Shown: piece by piece, positions 37,301-45,718 of the stretch | Position numbering within the stretch: position 1 is the stretch's first letter | How the letters are laid out: each line of letters begins with the position of its first letter | Source: Gilvimarinus sp. 2_MG-2023 | GTDB taxonomy: Bacteria > Pseudomonadota > Gammaproteobacteria > Pseudomonadales > Cellvibrionaceae | Assembly (NCBI RefSeq): GCF_030547685.1 | Contig: NZ_JAUOQM010000052.1 | Coordinates: forward strand, 1-64,000 | Direction of reading: 5' to 3' | Length of the DNA stretch: 64,000 nucleotides | Notes under the pieces: model-generated | Databases searched by the model: none | What the model saw: only the letters and a program-made list of their open reading frames with translations | Told to the model about the DNA's origin: nothing | Translations under genes and position numbers: made by a program

Positions 37301-37449
37301 CGGCCGAGCGCTTTAACACCCAGGGCCTAACCCCAACCGCCAATCTGCCCGACGGACACTTTTATCAACTGCGCGCTTCGTTTACCGCCAGTGACGGCAA
37401 AAACTACAACGCCACCATTGATGAGATTAACCTGGTCGCGCCAGACTAA
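34327..37449 (+). CDS. secreted VCBS/FG-GAP repeat protein with ASPIC/UnbV and two Big2 domains
   Basis: This protein of about 1040 residues has an N-terminal signal segment (ILFFWFLGHCHHVLAAS). Several FG-GAP/VCBS-type calcium-binding repeats follow (DMDNDGDYDF, DYDNDGDLDL, DMDIDGDLDL, DFNGDGIDDF, DIDNDGDLDL, DFNNDSHQDI, DFNLDGSLDL), which would form a beta-propeller. An ASPIC/UnbV-like segment (VHFGLGSQSTIEKVTITWRNG), two Big2 Ig-like domains (SDNPTQVSVNSQG; SSNPQVASINQEG) and a final beta domain complete it. No catalytic motif is recognised. It may bind polysaccharide or surface partners. ATG at 34327 starts the signal peptide; the frame opens at 34243. It shares the Big2 idea with the GH16 protein upstream. 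Confidence 0.75.
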   Translation: MKTAYSPRTSWQKALTRILFFWFLGHCHHVLAASQTFELLPSTPYTLKREVSGSVTQRLTLQLDNPANYASISIEANNKLVVESLDIPTTGLQTLSALVQFDALGPVAMTLTANNAPLNISRLSLEPVSQAVIPHFNDITAQAGMDQVNSLKYGGPTIADMDNDGDYDFIVNNHNDASSKLYWNNGDGTVSKHDANLARWFMHDLHGTSPGDYDNDGDLDLVVTQGGGNGTNPSKANFYRNNNGTLVLYTGDVGIDKGGRGRGARWSDMDIDGDLDLLLFNETSLYGDKPQHFFYENLGDGRFERKSVPGIQAMHPSRVLLTDFNGDGIDDFVMYGPLSLWQGNGDFTFSDVTAKVPSQVKSLTNIMAVTDVDIDNDGDLDLYLARGKAFEGGKGESPSVDFDPLQKIFAIKPRGYRGVDTFSFTAQGPVELSDYYFLAQGLQRGKDYPMFLGRDKQSTVLQKGQDWTLNPNQAEGWPDDISENGMYFGYLGNGQWKAALVRNRDDFWGFKFTLTGVTDVVTDFEAQNRNEADILLRNDGDRFVDVSSQWNIPPGSNSLGVTRGDFNNDSHQDIFVSRWGKVYGKTSDYLLLNTGNGSFDTVTMHGANDIGGPGNGDMGQAFDFNLDGSLDLLLGNEGGQWYLYNNSQTKAGNYSLVEVGYSPKQNIDPMGAYVTLHTTNHSYRQRVGSAGEIFSQSLLNIVHFGLGSQSTIEKVTITWRNGETAEFTRPKVNTRLSSDQLPPTAINIGPESLQVRTQTTYPLTPTFSPEHADTRLQWQSDNPTQVSVNSQGVIKAVGKTGERATITAQSMASDQSDSVDITLVDWYPVAVESVTIADKTTPMYTGQKRPLQAKVTPLHADNQSLQWASSNPQVASINQEGVLQAHQPGHTEITAKSKQYGHVDDHFTLQVEDYREGHITISNRDRWASQPIVIGQPIELQVSYDAGSGNQVIASDEGGLRFWLRHFKSRWIPVKDVVKVDADALHQQSGESAERFNTQGLTPTANLPDGHFYQLRASFTASDGKNYNATIDEINLVAPD

Positions 37450-37517
37450 ATAACCCGTTAGCAGGCGAGTTGAATACAGTCCCAAATATTTTTTAACATC
37501 GAGAAAAGGGGCGAGCA

Positions 37518-37739
37518 CTATAAACCCTTGCCATCGCGGCAGGTTTTATAGGCTTGCCGGGGGTGTTGCGGCATAGTGGGGTACAAATACTGCAACTGCT
37601 TGTCGCGTAACATGGGTTTGATGTAATCCTTGCGGATAACGCTTTCGGAGCGATTAAGCAGCCTTGTACGTTGCGCTAACGAACAAGGCTCTAGGCTAAA
37701 CCACGCCAGAGCTTCCGCCCAACCCCCCAGAGTTATCTT
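37518..37739 (-). pseudogene. C-terminal remnant of a winged-helix regulator/ATPase-type protein
   Basis: An open minus-strand stretch of about 73 codons encodes LNRSESVIRKDYIKPMLRDK followed by LQYLYPTMPQHPRQAYKT. This resembles the C-terminal winged helix of AlbA_2/RecG-like or Fic-associated regulators often found beside restriction systems. It has no start and no upstream domain. It lies 24 bases beyond the stop of the YgjP-type peptidase, at the end of the restriction operon. Confidence 0.5.
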
Positions 37740-37763
37740 CTAAACCCCCAGAGCACGTCGGCC

Positions 37764-38531
37764 TCACCTCAAGATCAACTCTGCCTCTCCGTCCAGCTTT
37801 TCTTTAATAGATCGCCACTCGGGCAAATAACGATCAAGCAAGCTGTAAAATCTAGCGCTGTGGTTGTGCTCCTCCAAATGGCAGAGTTCGTGTAGCAGTA
37901 CATAGTCAATCGCGAGTGTCGGTGCTTTTACTAAATGAGGGTTTAGCAGTAGCGAACCCTCGGGGGAGCAACTTCCCCACTGAGTTTGCATTTCCACCAT
38001 TCGCCAGTTTGGGATATCGCTAGCCCACGGCAACCGGTCAACCATAAGCGTCAATCGCCGCGCAAAAACCGTCTCTGCCCGCTCGCGGTACCAGCGCTGC
38101 ACAGCTTTTTGTACTTGTGCGGGGTTCAGGTCTTGCCCCTGCACACGCAGCTGGCCGCCTATCAGCTTGCAGGTAGTTCGCCGCGCCGCCGGCTCAGTCA
38201 TTACCTTCAGCACATAGCGCCGGCCCAAGTAGCGCATACTCTCACCGCTAACCCACTGATTGGGGCGCACGTAGCGGTTGCGCTGCTCTATCTCGTCCAA
38301 GTGCTTTAACACCCAACGCGCTCGGCGCTGTACGGCGGCTTTAATATTGGCCAACGGCTCGGCGTTTGGGGCATCGACCTGAACCCGACCATTGGGGTGA
38401 ACATGAACCCGAACACTGCGCTTTTTGTGACTAGAGAGGTAGCAAAGGTGATAGCGAAACTCACGGTCGCCGTACCGGACTGTGTACTCAATAGGCTTTT
38501 CATCATCAGTGGCCGCTATCGAGGTATTCAT
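37764..38531 (-). CDS. YgjP-type (DUF45) zinc metallopeptidase
   Basis: This 255-residue protein has the zinc motif HELCHLEEHNH (HExxH plus a third His) and the family signature QTQWGSCSPEGSLLLNP. It has no signal peptide. Genes of this family are frequently found next to hsdR. Here the ATG overlaps the HsdR stop by four bases (ATGA), so it is translated with the restriction subunit. Its role in type I systems is unknown; processing or turnover of HsdR is one idea. Confidence 0.85.
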   Translation of the reverse strand: MNTSIAATDDEKPIEYTVRYGDREFRYHLCYLSSHKKRSVRVHVHPNGRVQVDAPNAEPLANIKAAVQRRARWVLKHLDEIEQRNRYVRPNQWVSGESMRYLGRRYVLKVMTEPAARRTTCKLIGGQLRVQGQDLNPAQVQKAVQRWYRERAETVFARRLTLMVDRLPWASDIPNWRMVEMQTQWGSCSPEGSLLLNPHLVKAPTLAIDYVLLHELCHLEEHNHSARFYSLLDRYLPEWRSIKEKLDGEAELILR

Positions 38532-41500
38532 TTGGCGCCCTTGTTGCGCAGAATCTGCACCACTTCATCCAGTACTTCTTTGGCTTTATCCAACCCAACC
38601 AGATTAAACAATCGCGGCAACAGGTTTTTGCGTACCTCCTGCTCAATGCCGGCGGGGTTTAACGAGTTTTCGGCCACGGCCCGGTTCACCACTTTGTCGA
38701 TTGCAAAAGCCTCGGTAATTAAATGTTCGCCCTGCTCTTTTTCAAGCTCGCTAAAGCCGTCATTGAGCACTAATTTAAAAGCGCCGTAATAAGCCTGAGC
38801 GTGTTTATTCCCATCAAACGCACTGACGGGCAAACCTGGCACATCGCGTTCTTCAACTTGTTTTTCCAGGTCACTGAACAGCCGGAACTGCGCTTTGTAG
38901 TCAAACATAGCTTCGGCTTTTTCGATGGCCTCCTGCAACAGTGCCGAGAATACTTTCTGGGCGTAGGGATCATCGCCCAGCTTTTCTTCAATGGTTTTTT
39001 TGGTGCGGGTTTTAATTTTATCGGTTTCGTTGCGCGCCTTATCCTCGGACCAGTAATCCGGGCGATTTTCCGCGATGGACTCAATCACCACCGGCTCTTC
39101 ACCTTTGGCAATATCGACGCCGGTCACGTAGCGGTCAATCAAGTCACGTATCTGCCCTTCGTAGGCGGAGTAATCAATGGTTTCCTGCGCGTCCATGCGG
39201 GCGGTTTTGCGCAAATCGCTGAACCATTTTAAGTCTTTTTTATAGAGCCGAATATCCTCTTCAGAAAAAGCTTTGTCGGCAAAAAAGCTCTGGCTAGAGA
39301 GCGCGGTTTTCAAACACATACCAAACTCGGTAACCGCCTCGTAAAAGTCTTCGCGTACGGCTTGCCGTATGTCCAGCTCTTCGTCGTCCGGGCCGGGTTC
39401 ATACTTGGGCATTAACACCTGGCGGTAGGCTTCCTGATCCAGCTTGTTATCAATGTGTTTAAAAAACTCCCAAAGCCTGTCGTGCAGTGCGGGTAGCTTT
39501 TTATATTCCGTGTTTACATTTGAATAAAGCCCTTCAATATCCTCAATGGCATAGCCGCCCTGGGTCTGGTCTTCAAAGTTTTGGTAATCCTTAATAGCGG
39601 TATCCAAATCTTTAAGAATACCCCGATAATCAATTAAATAGCCAAAGCGCTTTTGCGGGTGTAAGCGGTTAACGCGGGCGATGGCCTGAATCAGGTTGTG
39701 CCCTTTTATCTGTTTATCTATGTACAGCACGGCGTTGCGCGGTTCGTCAAAACCGGTCAGCAGTTTGTCCACCACGATCAAAATATCCGGCGGTCCGTCG
39801 GTGCCAAAATCTTCAATAATGGTTTTTTCGTAGGCAGCTGGGTCGCCAGTCACGTGTTTTTTCCACCAGTCTTGTACCAGTGGTAGGTTGGATTCGTCCA
39901 CATCCGTGTGCCCTTCCCGGGTGTCCGGCGCGGAGATCACAATGGCGCTGGTAACCATATCCAGACTATCCAGTGCCTGTTTATAGCGAATGGCGCTGAG
40001 CTTACTGTCGGTGGCCAACTGGCCTTTCAGTTGCAAGCCCGCTTTTTTGTAATACTCACTAAAATGCACACCAATGTCGAAGGCGATGAGCTTAATACGG
40101 TCATTGGCCGAGTACACCTGCCCCTGATTGGTGTATTTGCGTTTAAGGTCGTCTTTCTGCTCGTCCGACAGCGATGCGGTTACCTTATCAAACCAGGCAT
40201 CCACCGCTTTTTGGTTGACATCCAGCAGGGGCTTACGATCTTCGTAAAGCAACGGGGTAATGGTGCCATCATCCACGGCGCGCTTCATGGTGTAGGCGTG
40301 AATAATTTTGCCGAACCTTTGTTCGGTTTCGCTTTTGTCTTTTTCCAAAAGCGGTGTGCCGGTAAAGGCAATAAAGGCCGCATTGGGCAGCGCCTGGCGC
40401 ATACGTTGATGATTCTCGCCGCCCTGGCTGCGGTGCCCCTCGTCGACAATGACAATCATATTCTCAGAGGGGTTGTAGCACTCCGGCTGTTTGGCGGCCG
40501 AGGCAAACTTATTGATAATGGTAAAAATAATGCGCTCGTTGCCCTTACCTATGCGTTGGGCAAGCTGTTTGCCAGAGCGGGTTTTCGCCAGTTCGTCGCC
40601 GCTTTTTTTGCCGGCAATATCGCTGCCAAAAGCGCCACCGGTTAAAAACGTTTTAGACAGCTGCTTTTCCAAGTCCACCCGGTCGGTCACCACCAAAATG
40701 CGGCAGTTTTTTAAGGCGTCACTCAGCAACAATGCCCGGCACAAATACACCATGGTAAAAGACTTGCCGGAGCCTGTAGTATGCCACAACACCCCACCTT
40801 GGCGCTCGCCGGTGGGTTTAATGCCGGCAATACGCGCAAGCAGCGCTTTAATGCCAAACGCCTGCGGGTAGCGCGCGGCGATTTTGCCAAGCTTGCGGTC
40901 AAACAAAATAAACAACTGCAAAAATTCGATAAACCGGTGTCGGTCCAGCAGTCCCACCAGCAAGCGGTCCTGCTCGGTGGGCTGCAGGGGTTTGGACCAA
41001 AGCTGTTCAAAATAGGCCCGAATTTTCTCGGGCTTGCCGGCAAACAGCGCGTTTTTGGCCGTTGCCGTCAAAGGGGTGTTTTTAATGGCCTGAATGGTCT
41101 GATCATCAAACTCTTCATCCACCCATTTCGACCAGAACTTGGCCGGTGTATGGGTAGTGCCGTAGCGGCCATCGGTCAGGCTGATGGAAAACAGCAGTTG
41201 GGCAAAGGCGAATAGCGCGGGTATTTCGTCGTTTTTTTGGTTGCGCAGGTTCTGGCTAATGCCCTCGTCCACCATATTCTTGTTGGGGTTGCCCGAGGCG
41301 GCTCGCTTGGCCTCAATCACCGCCAGGGGTATGCCATTTACAAAGGCCACCACATCTGGCCGGCGGGTGTGGGTGGCCTGGGTGGACAACACCTCCATCT
41401 CTTCGGTGACGTGAAACTCGTTTTTGTCCAACTCGTTCCAGTCAATCAAGTGAATAGTCGGCGTGGCCTTTTTGCCGTCAATAAACTCGGTAACCGTCAC

Positions 41501-41809
41501 CCCAAGGGTAAGCTTGTCGTACACCGACTGGTTGGCGTCCATCAGGCCCTGAGCCATAGAGGGGGACGTAACCTCGCGGATGACCTGGTCCACCGCCTGA
41601 TCCGACAGCGGATACCGCTGGCCTTTAAATTCAAACCGGCGCTGGCGCAACACCCGCTCCAGCACCGGCTTCATCACCACCTCACGCGGGCTGCCGCGCA
41701 AGCTTGAACACTCGGCGGCGGGTAAAAACCGCCAGCCCAAGTTTATTAACGTGGCCAGGGCCGGAATATGGCTGGCGTGTTGCTCTGTGCTTTGGGGGGT
41801 TGTGTCCAT
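38528..41809 (-). CDS. hsdR: type I restriction enzyme, HsdR subunit
   Basis: This 1093-residue motor/nuclease subunit has an N-terminal PD-(D/E)xK nuclease: Asp152 and Glu166-x-Lys168 in RPDVVAF and AVIEAK. The superfamily 2 helicase motifs include Walker A (HTTGSGKSFT), motif II (DEGHRSQGG) and motif III (FTGTP). The C-terminal helical part (EAIEKAEAMFDYKAQFRLFS) contacts the methylase. Length and motifs are complete, so it looks functional. It cuts DNA lacking HsdM methylation after ATP-driven translocation. The ATG overlaps the stop of the preceding small frame (TAATG). Confidence 0.95.
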   Translation of the reverse strand: MDTTPQSTEQHASHIPALATLINLGWRFLPAAECSSLRGSPREVVMKPVLERVLRQRRFEFKGQRYPLSDQAVDQVIREVTSPSMAQGLMDANQSVYDKLTLGVTVTEFIDGKKATPTIHLIDWNELDKNEFHVTEEMEVLSTQATHTRRPDVVAFVNGIPLAVIEAKRAASGNPNKNMVDEGISQNLRNQKNDEIPALFAFAQLLFSISLTDGRYGTTHTPAKFWSKWVDEEFDDQTIQAIKNTPLTATAKNALFAGKPEKIRAYFEQLWSKPLQPTEQDRLLVGLLDRHRFIEFLQLFILFDRKLGKIAARYPQAFGIKALLARIAGIKPTGERQGGVLWHTTGSGKSFTMVYLCRALLLSDALKNCRILVVTDRVDLEKQLSKTFLTGGAFGSDIAGKKSGDELAKTRSGKQLAQRIGKGNERIIFTIINKFASAAKQPECYNPSENMIVIVDEGHRSQGGENHQRMRQALPNAAFIAFTGTPLLEKDKSETEQRFGKIIHAYTMKRAVDDGTITPLLYEDRKPLLDVNQKAVDAWFDKVTASLSDEQKDDLKRKYTNQGQVYSANDRIKLIAFDIGVHFSEYYKKAGLQLKGQLATDSKLSAIRYKQALDSLDMVTSAIVISAPDTREGHTDVDESNLPLVQDWWKKHVTGDPAAYEKTIIEDFGTDGPPDILIVVDKLLTGFDEPRNAVLYIDKQIKGHNLIQAIARVNRLHPQKRFGYLIDYRGILKDLDTAIKDYQNFEDQTQGGYAIEDIEGLYSNVNTEYKKLPALHDRLWEFFKHIDNKLDQEAYRQVLMPKYEPGPDDEELDIRQAVREDFYEAVTEFGMCLKTALSSQSFFADKAFSEEDIRLYKKDLKWFSDLRKTARMDAQETIDYSAYEGQIRDLIDRYVTGVDIAKGEEPVVIESIAENRPDYWSEDKARNETDKIKTRTKKTIEEKLGDDPYAQKVFSALLQEAIEKAEAMFDYKAQFRLFSDLEKQVEERDVPGLPVSAFDGNKHAQAYYGAFKLVLNDGFSELEKEQGEHLITEAFAIDKVVNRAVAENSLNPAGIEQEVRKNLLPRLFNLVGLDKAKEVLDEVVQILRNKGAK

Positions 41810-42243
41810 TAGGTTTTCCCTTCCTCAGGCGGTATGTTCGTTATTCTTAGCGCTGAACCTAGGCCAGAAATGAAAAAACCGCCGTGAAGGCGGTTTTTCC
41901 GCCCCAAGCGATACGCAACCGAATGCGCCCGCAAGGGGTGAGTTGTAAGCTTAGTGTGATTGGCACTCAAAGGCGTGTCAAGCTGGACGCCGCCCAAAAG
42001 TCTTGCGCAGCCATTCGCTCCCACAAACCAACGGTGCTGCAAGGCTAATGGGCCGGTATGTCGCTGCCGCTTGGCGATTCTTTCGCCAACGCCTCTGCGG
42101 CCTAGATTGACAATATTGCCGTATAGGACCATACTACACTCAAATGTTCCACCCCGATGATAAGAGCCCCATAGGCTCTCACCGCAAGGTGTAGTTGGGG
42201 TGGTCACTTTTATCCCTCCCTTCTTCTGCTTGCCATTTTCCAT
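41809..42243 (-). CDS. small frame of uncertain coding status between DUF3800 gene and hsdR
   Basis: A 144-codon open frame whose ATG directly follows the DUF3800 stop (TGAATG) and whose stop overlaps the hsdR ATG (TAATG). That spacing looks like a real operon gene. The product (Arg/Gly/His-rich, with RRGVGERIAKRQRH and GGVQLDTPLSAN) matches no family I know, and a strong terminator-like hairpin lies within it. Short frames like this often come from intergenic repeat DNA. Coding is therefore doubtful. Confidence 0.3.
   Translation of the reverse strand: MENGKQKKGGIKVTTPTTPCGESLWGSYHRGGTFECSMVLYGNIVNLGRRGVGERIAKRQRHTGPLALQHRWFVGANGCARLLGGVQLDTPLSANHTKLTTHPLRAHSVAYRLGRKNRLHGGFFISGLGSALRITNIPPEEGKT
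41872..41899. terminator. bidirectional terminator-like hairpin upstream of hsdR
   Basis: AAAAACCGCC, loop GTGAA and GGCGGTTTTT, with A/T runs on both sides, lie 63 bases upstream of the hsdR ATG. It would cut or attenuate read-through from the hsdM/hsdS genes into hsdR. Confidence 0.7.
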
Positions 42244-42915
42244 TCAGTAGTACCACTTAGTGCCCGCCTTGAATATATCAAACTCGCTGTGTATGGCCGG
42301 TTTTATCAGGTCGTAATATGCCGTTTCGCCGGTGGTCCATTTTCGATAAATTGCCCAATTGCAGTAGTCCGCCGCCTGCAAACCGTAGTGCGAACGCGAA
42401 GCCTGATGCAATACCCGGTATTTCATGCCCGTGGGCAGCATGGTTTTCAAGGCATGCTTAATACCCTTCTCAATGGCTTTGCGTTTCTTTTGGTGGGGGA
42501 CTGTGTCAGTAATGACGATAATCTCATCGTAGCCATTCAACTTGTCAAACACATGGCGTAGCAAGTAACCCAACATCTCCGGGTAAAACCGCTCATCGGC
42601 GCGCAGGGCTAGCCCGGTTTTGGCCTTCTCAACAATCAAGCTATCAATGCGTAAGTCCTGCTGGTGTTGATTTAATATTCTGAACAACCGGTCCCTTAGG
42701 TACTGGTTGTCTTCCGCGCAGTGAAAGTACTCCACATTGCGCCCAAACTCCAACAGCTCGTGGCGATAGTCATCCCAAGGCTCGCGGATGCGAAAAGGCC
42801 GGCGCATGGCCAGACTGGTGAGCATAAAATACTGAGTCCCGGTCGGCGAAAAATCAAAATTGCCGCCCTCGTCTAGGAAAACATACAAATACTCTTTATC
42901 TACTGCTTCGCTCAA
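42244..42915 (-). CDS. DUF3800 protein in the restriction operon
   Basis: This 223-residue protein has the DUF3800 pattern: YVFLDEGGN near the N-terminus, EYFHCAED in the middle, VITDT, and a C-terminal QAADYCNWAIYRKW. The acidic residues resemble an RNase H-like nuclease core. Its start overlaps the HsdS stop by four bases. DUF3800 genes occur in defence islands, but a molecular role is not established. Here it is an intact passenger or accessory of the type I system. Confidence 0.8.
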   Translation of the reverse strand: MSEAVDKEYLYVFLDEGGNFDFSPTGTQYFMLTSLAMRRPFRIREPWDDYRHELLEFGRNVEYFHCAEDNQYLRDRLFRILNQHQQDLRIDSLIVEKAKTGLALRADERFYPEMLGYLLRHVFDKLNGYDEIIVITDTVPHQKKRKAIEKGIKHALKTMLPTGMKYRVLHQASRSHYGLQAADYCNWAIYRKWTTGETAYYDLIKPAIHSEFDIFKAGTKWYY

Positions 42916-44129
42916 GCCACCTCCGTGTCCACTTTAACCCGCCGCTTGCCAGTTAGAAGTTGTTGCATTAGGGCTTTTTTTTCTTGCTTTAAGTACTTTA
43001 CTCGGTCACTCAAAGCCGAAACTTCATCCGATGCTGCTTTAAGCACTCGCCCAATTGCCCTTTGTTCGTCAAGTGTCGGAATAGAGAATTGAACACCCCG
43101 AAAGCCATCTTGTGATAATACGTACCTTTGCCCGCTACCATCACATAATCGATATGTTTGACTTCGGAATTCATCAGTCTGGAAAACGTATGCTGAGAAG
43201 TTCAAATCCATAGGTTGGTTTGGGCGAAACCGAACTATATGATAACTATAAACAACGCCCGGCATATCCTCTACGGCAACCGCAGAGAGGCCTATTTCGT
43301 CTCTTGTTTCTGATGACGGGGTAAAGAAAACGTCTCCTTTTTGCACATTACAGTTCGCGATTTTTCGGTCTGGCGCTGTAACCGCGTGATTAAGCTCACG
43401 ATCGAAAATGAACTCTCTTCGGAACACATCAAGGAAATTAAGCAGCCTTATTTTTTGCTCCCCGTCAACAATCTTCTTATCCACACCAGCGGAGCTAATT
43501 TTGCCCGCTGACCCGAGATTTGTTTTACTCCACTCCCCCTCAAAGCCCGGCAACCGCTTCTTGCCAGTCAGCAACTGCTGCATTAACGCTTTTTTCCGCT
43601 GTTGGCTGTTTTCAAGCAGGCGCTCGGTGGCGGTGATGGCCTGATCCCAGGTGGATAGGATTTGGGCGATCTTTTTTTGTTCGGGGAGTGGGGGGACATG
43701 TAAAACTTGTTCGGTTATATCACTTTTTTGCACATGCACCAGTGTTGACTTAAAGCCATGCGCCTTATTCTCGACACGCTGGGTTATCCTGAGCAGCGCC
43801 AAATAAAACCACTCCTTGTAAAGATCGATTTGGGGCTCAACCTTGAAAATGTGTTGATTTAATACACCTCTTGGCCCTAACCACTTTTTCGCGCCAAAAG
43901 AAACTCCCTTAGTTCCAGCCCAAGCAAACAAAATATCGCCGGGGTTAACTATCCACTTCTCTTTTGGTTCACCATCAAAATAATTATATTGAGATGCACC
44001 ATTAAGATTTTGAATCCTGATAATGGGAAGACCTCTATCAGCCCACTCCGAAGACTTGAAACCATTACCATTTATAAAATTACAAACATCACCAACAGCT
44101 TTAGACGTCCACCCCTCAGGCACCATCAC
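42912..44129 (-). CDS. hsdS: type I restriction-modification specificity subunit HsdS (two TRDs)
   Basis: This 405-residue subunit has two target-recognition domains (about 1-150 and 205-350). Each is followed by a conserved helical spacer: LPEQKKIAQILSTWDQAI with KKALMQQLLTGKKR, then LDEQRAIGRVLKAASDE with KKALMQQLLTGKRR. It sets the DNA sequence recognised by the complex. It overlaps HsdM (4 bases) and the DUF3800 gene (4 bases). The repeated spacer could support domain recombination. The recognition site cannot be read from sequence. Confidence 0.95.
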   Translation of the reverse strand: MMVPEGWTSKAVGDVCNFINGNGFKSSEWADRGLPIIRIQNLNGASQYNYFDGEPKEKWIVNPGDILFAWAGTKGVSFGAKKWLGPRGVLNQHIFKVEPQIDLYKEWFYLALLRITQRVENKAHGFKSTLVHVQKSDITEQVLHVPPLPEQKKIAQILSTWDQAITATERLLENSQQRKKALMQQLLTGKKRLPGFEGEWSKTNLGSAGKISSAGVDKKIVDGEQKIRLLNFLDVFRREFIFDRELNHAVTAPDRKIANCNVQKGDVFFTPSSETRDEIGLSAVAVEDMPGVVYSYHIVRFRPNQPMDLNFSAYVFQTDEFRSQTYRLCDGSGQRYVLSQDGFRGVQFSIPTLDEQRAIGRVLKAASDEVSALSDRVKYLKQEKKALMQQLLTGKRRVKVDTEVA

Positions 44130-45718
44130 TTATCACCTCCAGCACCCGCCGCTCCCGGCATCCTGCCTCCCGCGGCACTGGCACTTCCCTGTGCGTCGTA
44201 GCCCAACTCCTTCAGATAGCCGTCCATCTGCTTATTCAGCTTGGCAAGCTCCGCCTCTATCTCCTTGCGCTCAGCTTGCACGGCCATCAGGTCGATTTCT
44301 TCCTCTTCCTCAAAGGTATCCACATAGCGGGGGATATTGAGGTTAAAGTCGTTTTCCTGAATGTCTTCCAGGGTGGCGAGGTAGGAATACTTGTCCCGTG
44401 TGTCGCGCTGTTTGTAGGTGTCTATTACCTTGGCGATATTGTCGTCGGATAGCTGGTTCTGGTTTTTGCCGGCTTTAAAATCTCGGCTGGCGTCGATAAA
44501 CAGCACTTTGTTATCGGTTTTGCTTTTGCGGAATACCAAAATAGCGGCGGGTATGCCGGTGCCGTAAAAGAGTTTTTCCGGCAGGCCGATCACAGCGTCT
44601 AGCAGGTTTTCTTCAATTAATTTTTGGCGAATTTTGCCCTCGCTGGAGCCGCGAAACAGAACACCGTGGGGCACCACCACCGCCATGCGCCCGCCTTTTT
44701 TATTGCCGGCAGCGGGCTTCATGGTTTCGATCATGTGCAGAATAAAGGCGTAATCGCCTTTGGTTTTGGGCGGTATGCCGCGCCGAAAGCGGGCGTAGGG
44801 GTCGGCGTCCGCACTTTCATGGCCCCATTTGTCCAACGAGAAAGGCGGGTTGGCCACCACAATATCAAAGTGCTTAAGGCCGCCGTTTTTGTCCAGCAGC
44901 TTGGGGTTGCGGATGGTATCGCCCCACTCCAGTTTATGATTGTCGATACCGTGCAAAAACATGTTCATTTTGGCCAGTGCCCAGGTGCTGCCGATGGCTT
45001 CTTGCCCGAACAAAGCAAAGTTTTTTGAGCCGCTTTTCCCCTTGCGAATTTGATTGGCGCATTTCAGCAACAGCGAGGCGGAGCCACAGGCCGGGTCGCA
45101 GATTTCGTCGCCCTCTTTGGGGTCGACAATCTCGGCCATCAGTTCAGACACCTCGGGCGGGGTGTAAAACTCGCCGGCTTTTTTGCCCGAGGTGGCGGCA
45201 AAGTGTTTGATTAAATACTCGTAGGCGTTGCCGATCACATCCAGTTTGCCGATGCGGCTGGGGCGCAGGTTAAGCTCGGGCTTGGCGAAGTCCTCCAACA
45301 GGTGGCGGAGAATATCGTTCTTTTGTTTTTCATCGCCCAGTTTATTAGAGTTAAAGCTAATGTCTTGGAACACATCCGCCAGCTTAACGATGTTAGCCTC
45401 TTCAATGGCGTGCAGGGCTTTGTCGATACGCTCGCCGTTGCCGGGCTCATGTCGTTGCTCATACAAAGCGTTAAAACCAGCGTGCTTGGGCAAAACAAAG
45501 CGCTCGTTTTTCATTAGCTCTTCAATCAACGCGGGGGTATCGCCATGCTCGGCTACATAGGTGTCGTAGTGATCTTGCCAAACGTCTGATAGGTACTTTA
45601 CGAACAGCATGGTAAGCACATAATCTTTATAAATGCTGGGGTCTACCGTGCCACGGAAGGTATCGCAAGCATTCCAAACGGCTTTGTTGATTTGATCTTG
45701 ATTGACCGGGTTATTCAT
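44126..45718 (-). CDS. hsdM: type I restriction-modification methyltransferase subunit HsdM
   Basis: This 530-residue N6-adenine methyltransferase has the SAM-binding motif I DPACGSASLLL, the catalytic motif IV NPPF (VVANPPFSLDKWGHES) and an N-terminal helical HsdM domain. Methylation protects host DNA and is needed for HsdR recruitment. The start overlaps the half-length HsdS stop by four bases. Confidence 0.95.
   Translation of the reverse strand: MNNPVNQDQINKAVWNACDTFRGTVDPSIYKDYVLTMLFVKYLSDVWQDHYDTYVAEHGDTPALIEELMKNERFVLPKHAGFNALYEQRHEPGNGERIDKALHAIEEANIVKLADVFQDISFNSNKLGDEKQKNDILRHLLEDFAKPELNLRPSRIGKLDVIGNAYEYLIKHFAATSGKKAGEFYTPPEVSELMAEIVDPKEGDEICDPACGSASLLLKCANQIRKGKSGSKNFALFGQEAIGSTWALAKMNMFLHGIDNHKLEWGDTIRNPKLLDKNGGLKHFDIVVANPPFSLDKWGHESADADPYARFRRGIPPKTKGDYAFILHMIETMKPAAGNKKGGRMAVVVPHGVLFRGSSEGKIRQKLIEENLLDAVIGLPEKLFYGTGIPAAILVFRKSKTDNKVLFIDASRDFKAGKNQNQLSDDNIAKVIDTYKQRDTRDKYSYLATLEDIQENDFNLNIPRYVDTFEEEEEIDLMAVQAERKEIEAELAKLNKQMDGYLKELGYDAQGSASAAGGRMPGAAGAGGDK

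Noticed and set aside
39908-40645. 245-codon plus-strand frame inside hsdR
   Set aside because: Antisense shadow of an intact hsdR; composition is that of a reversed coding region.
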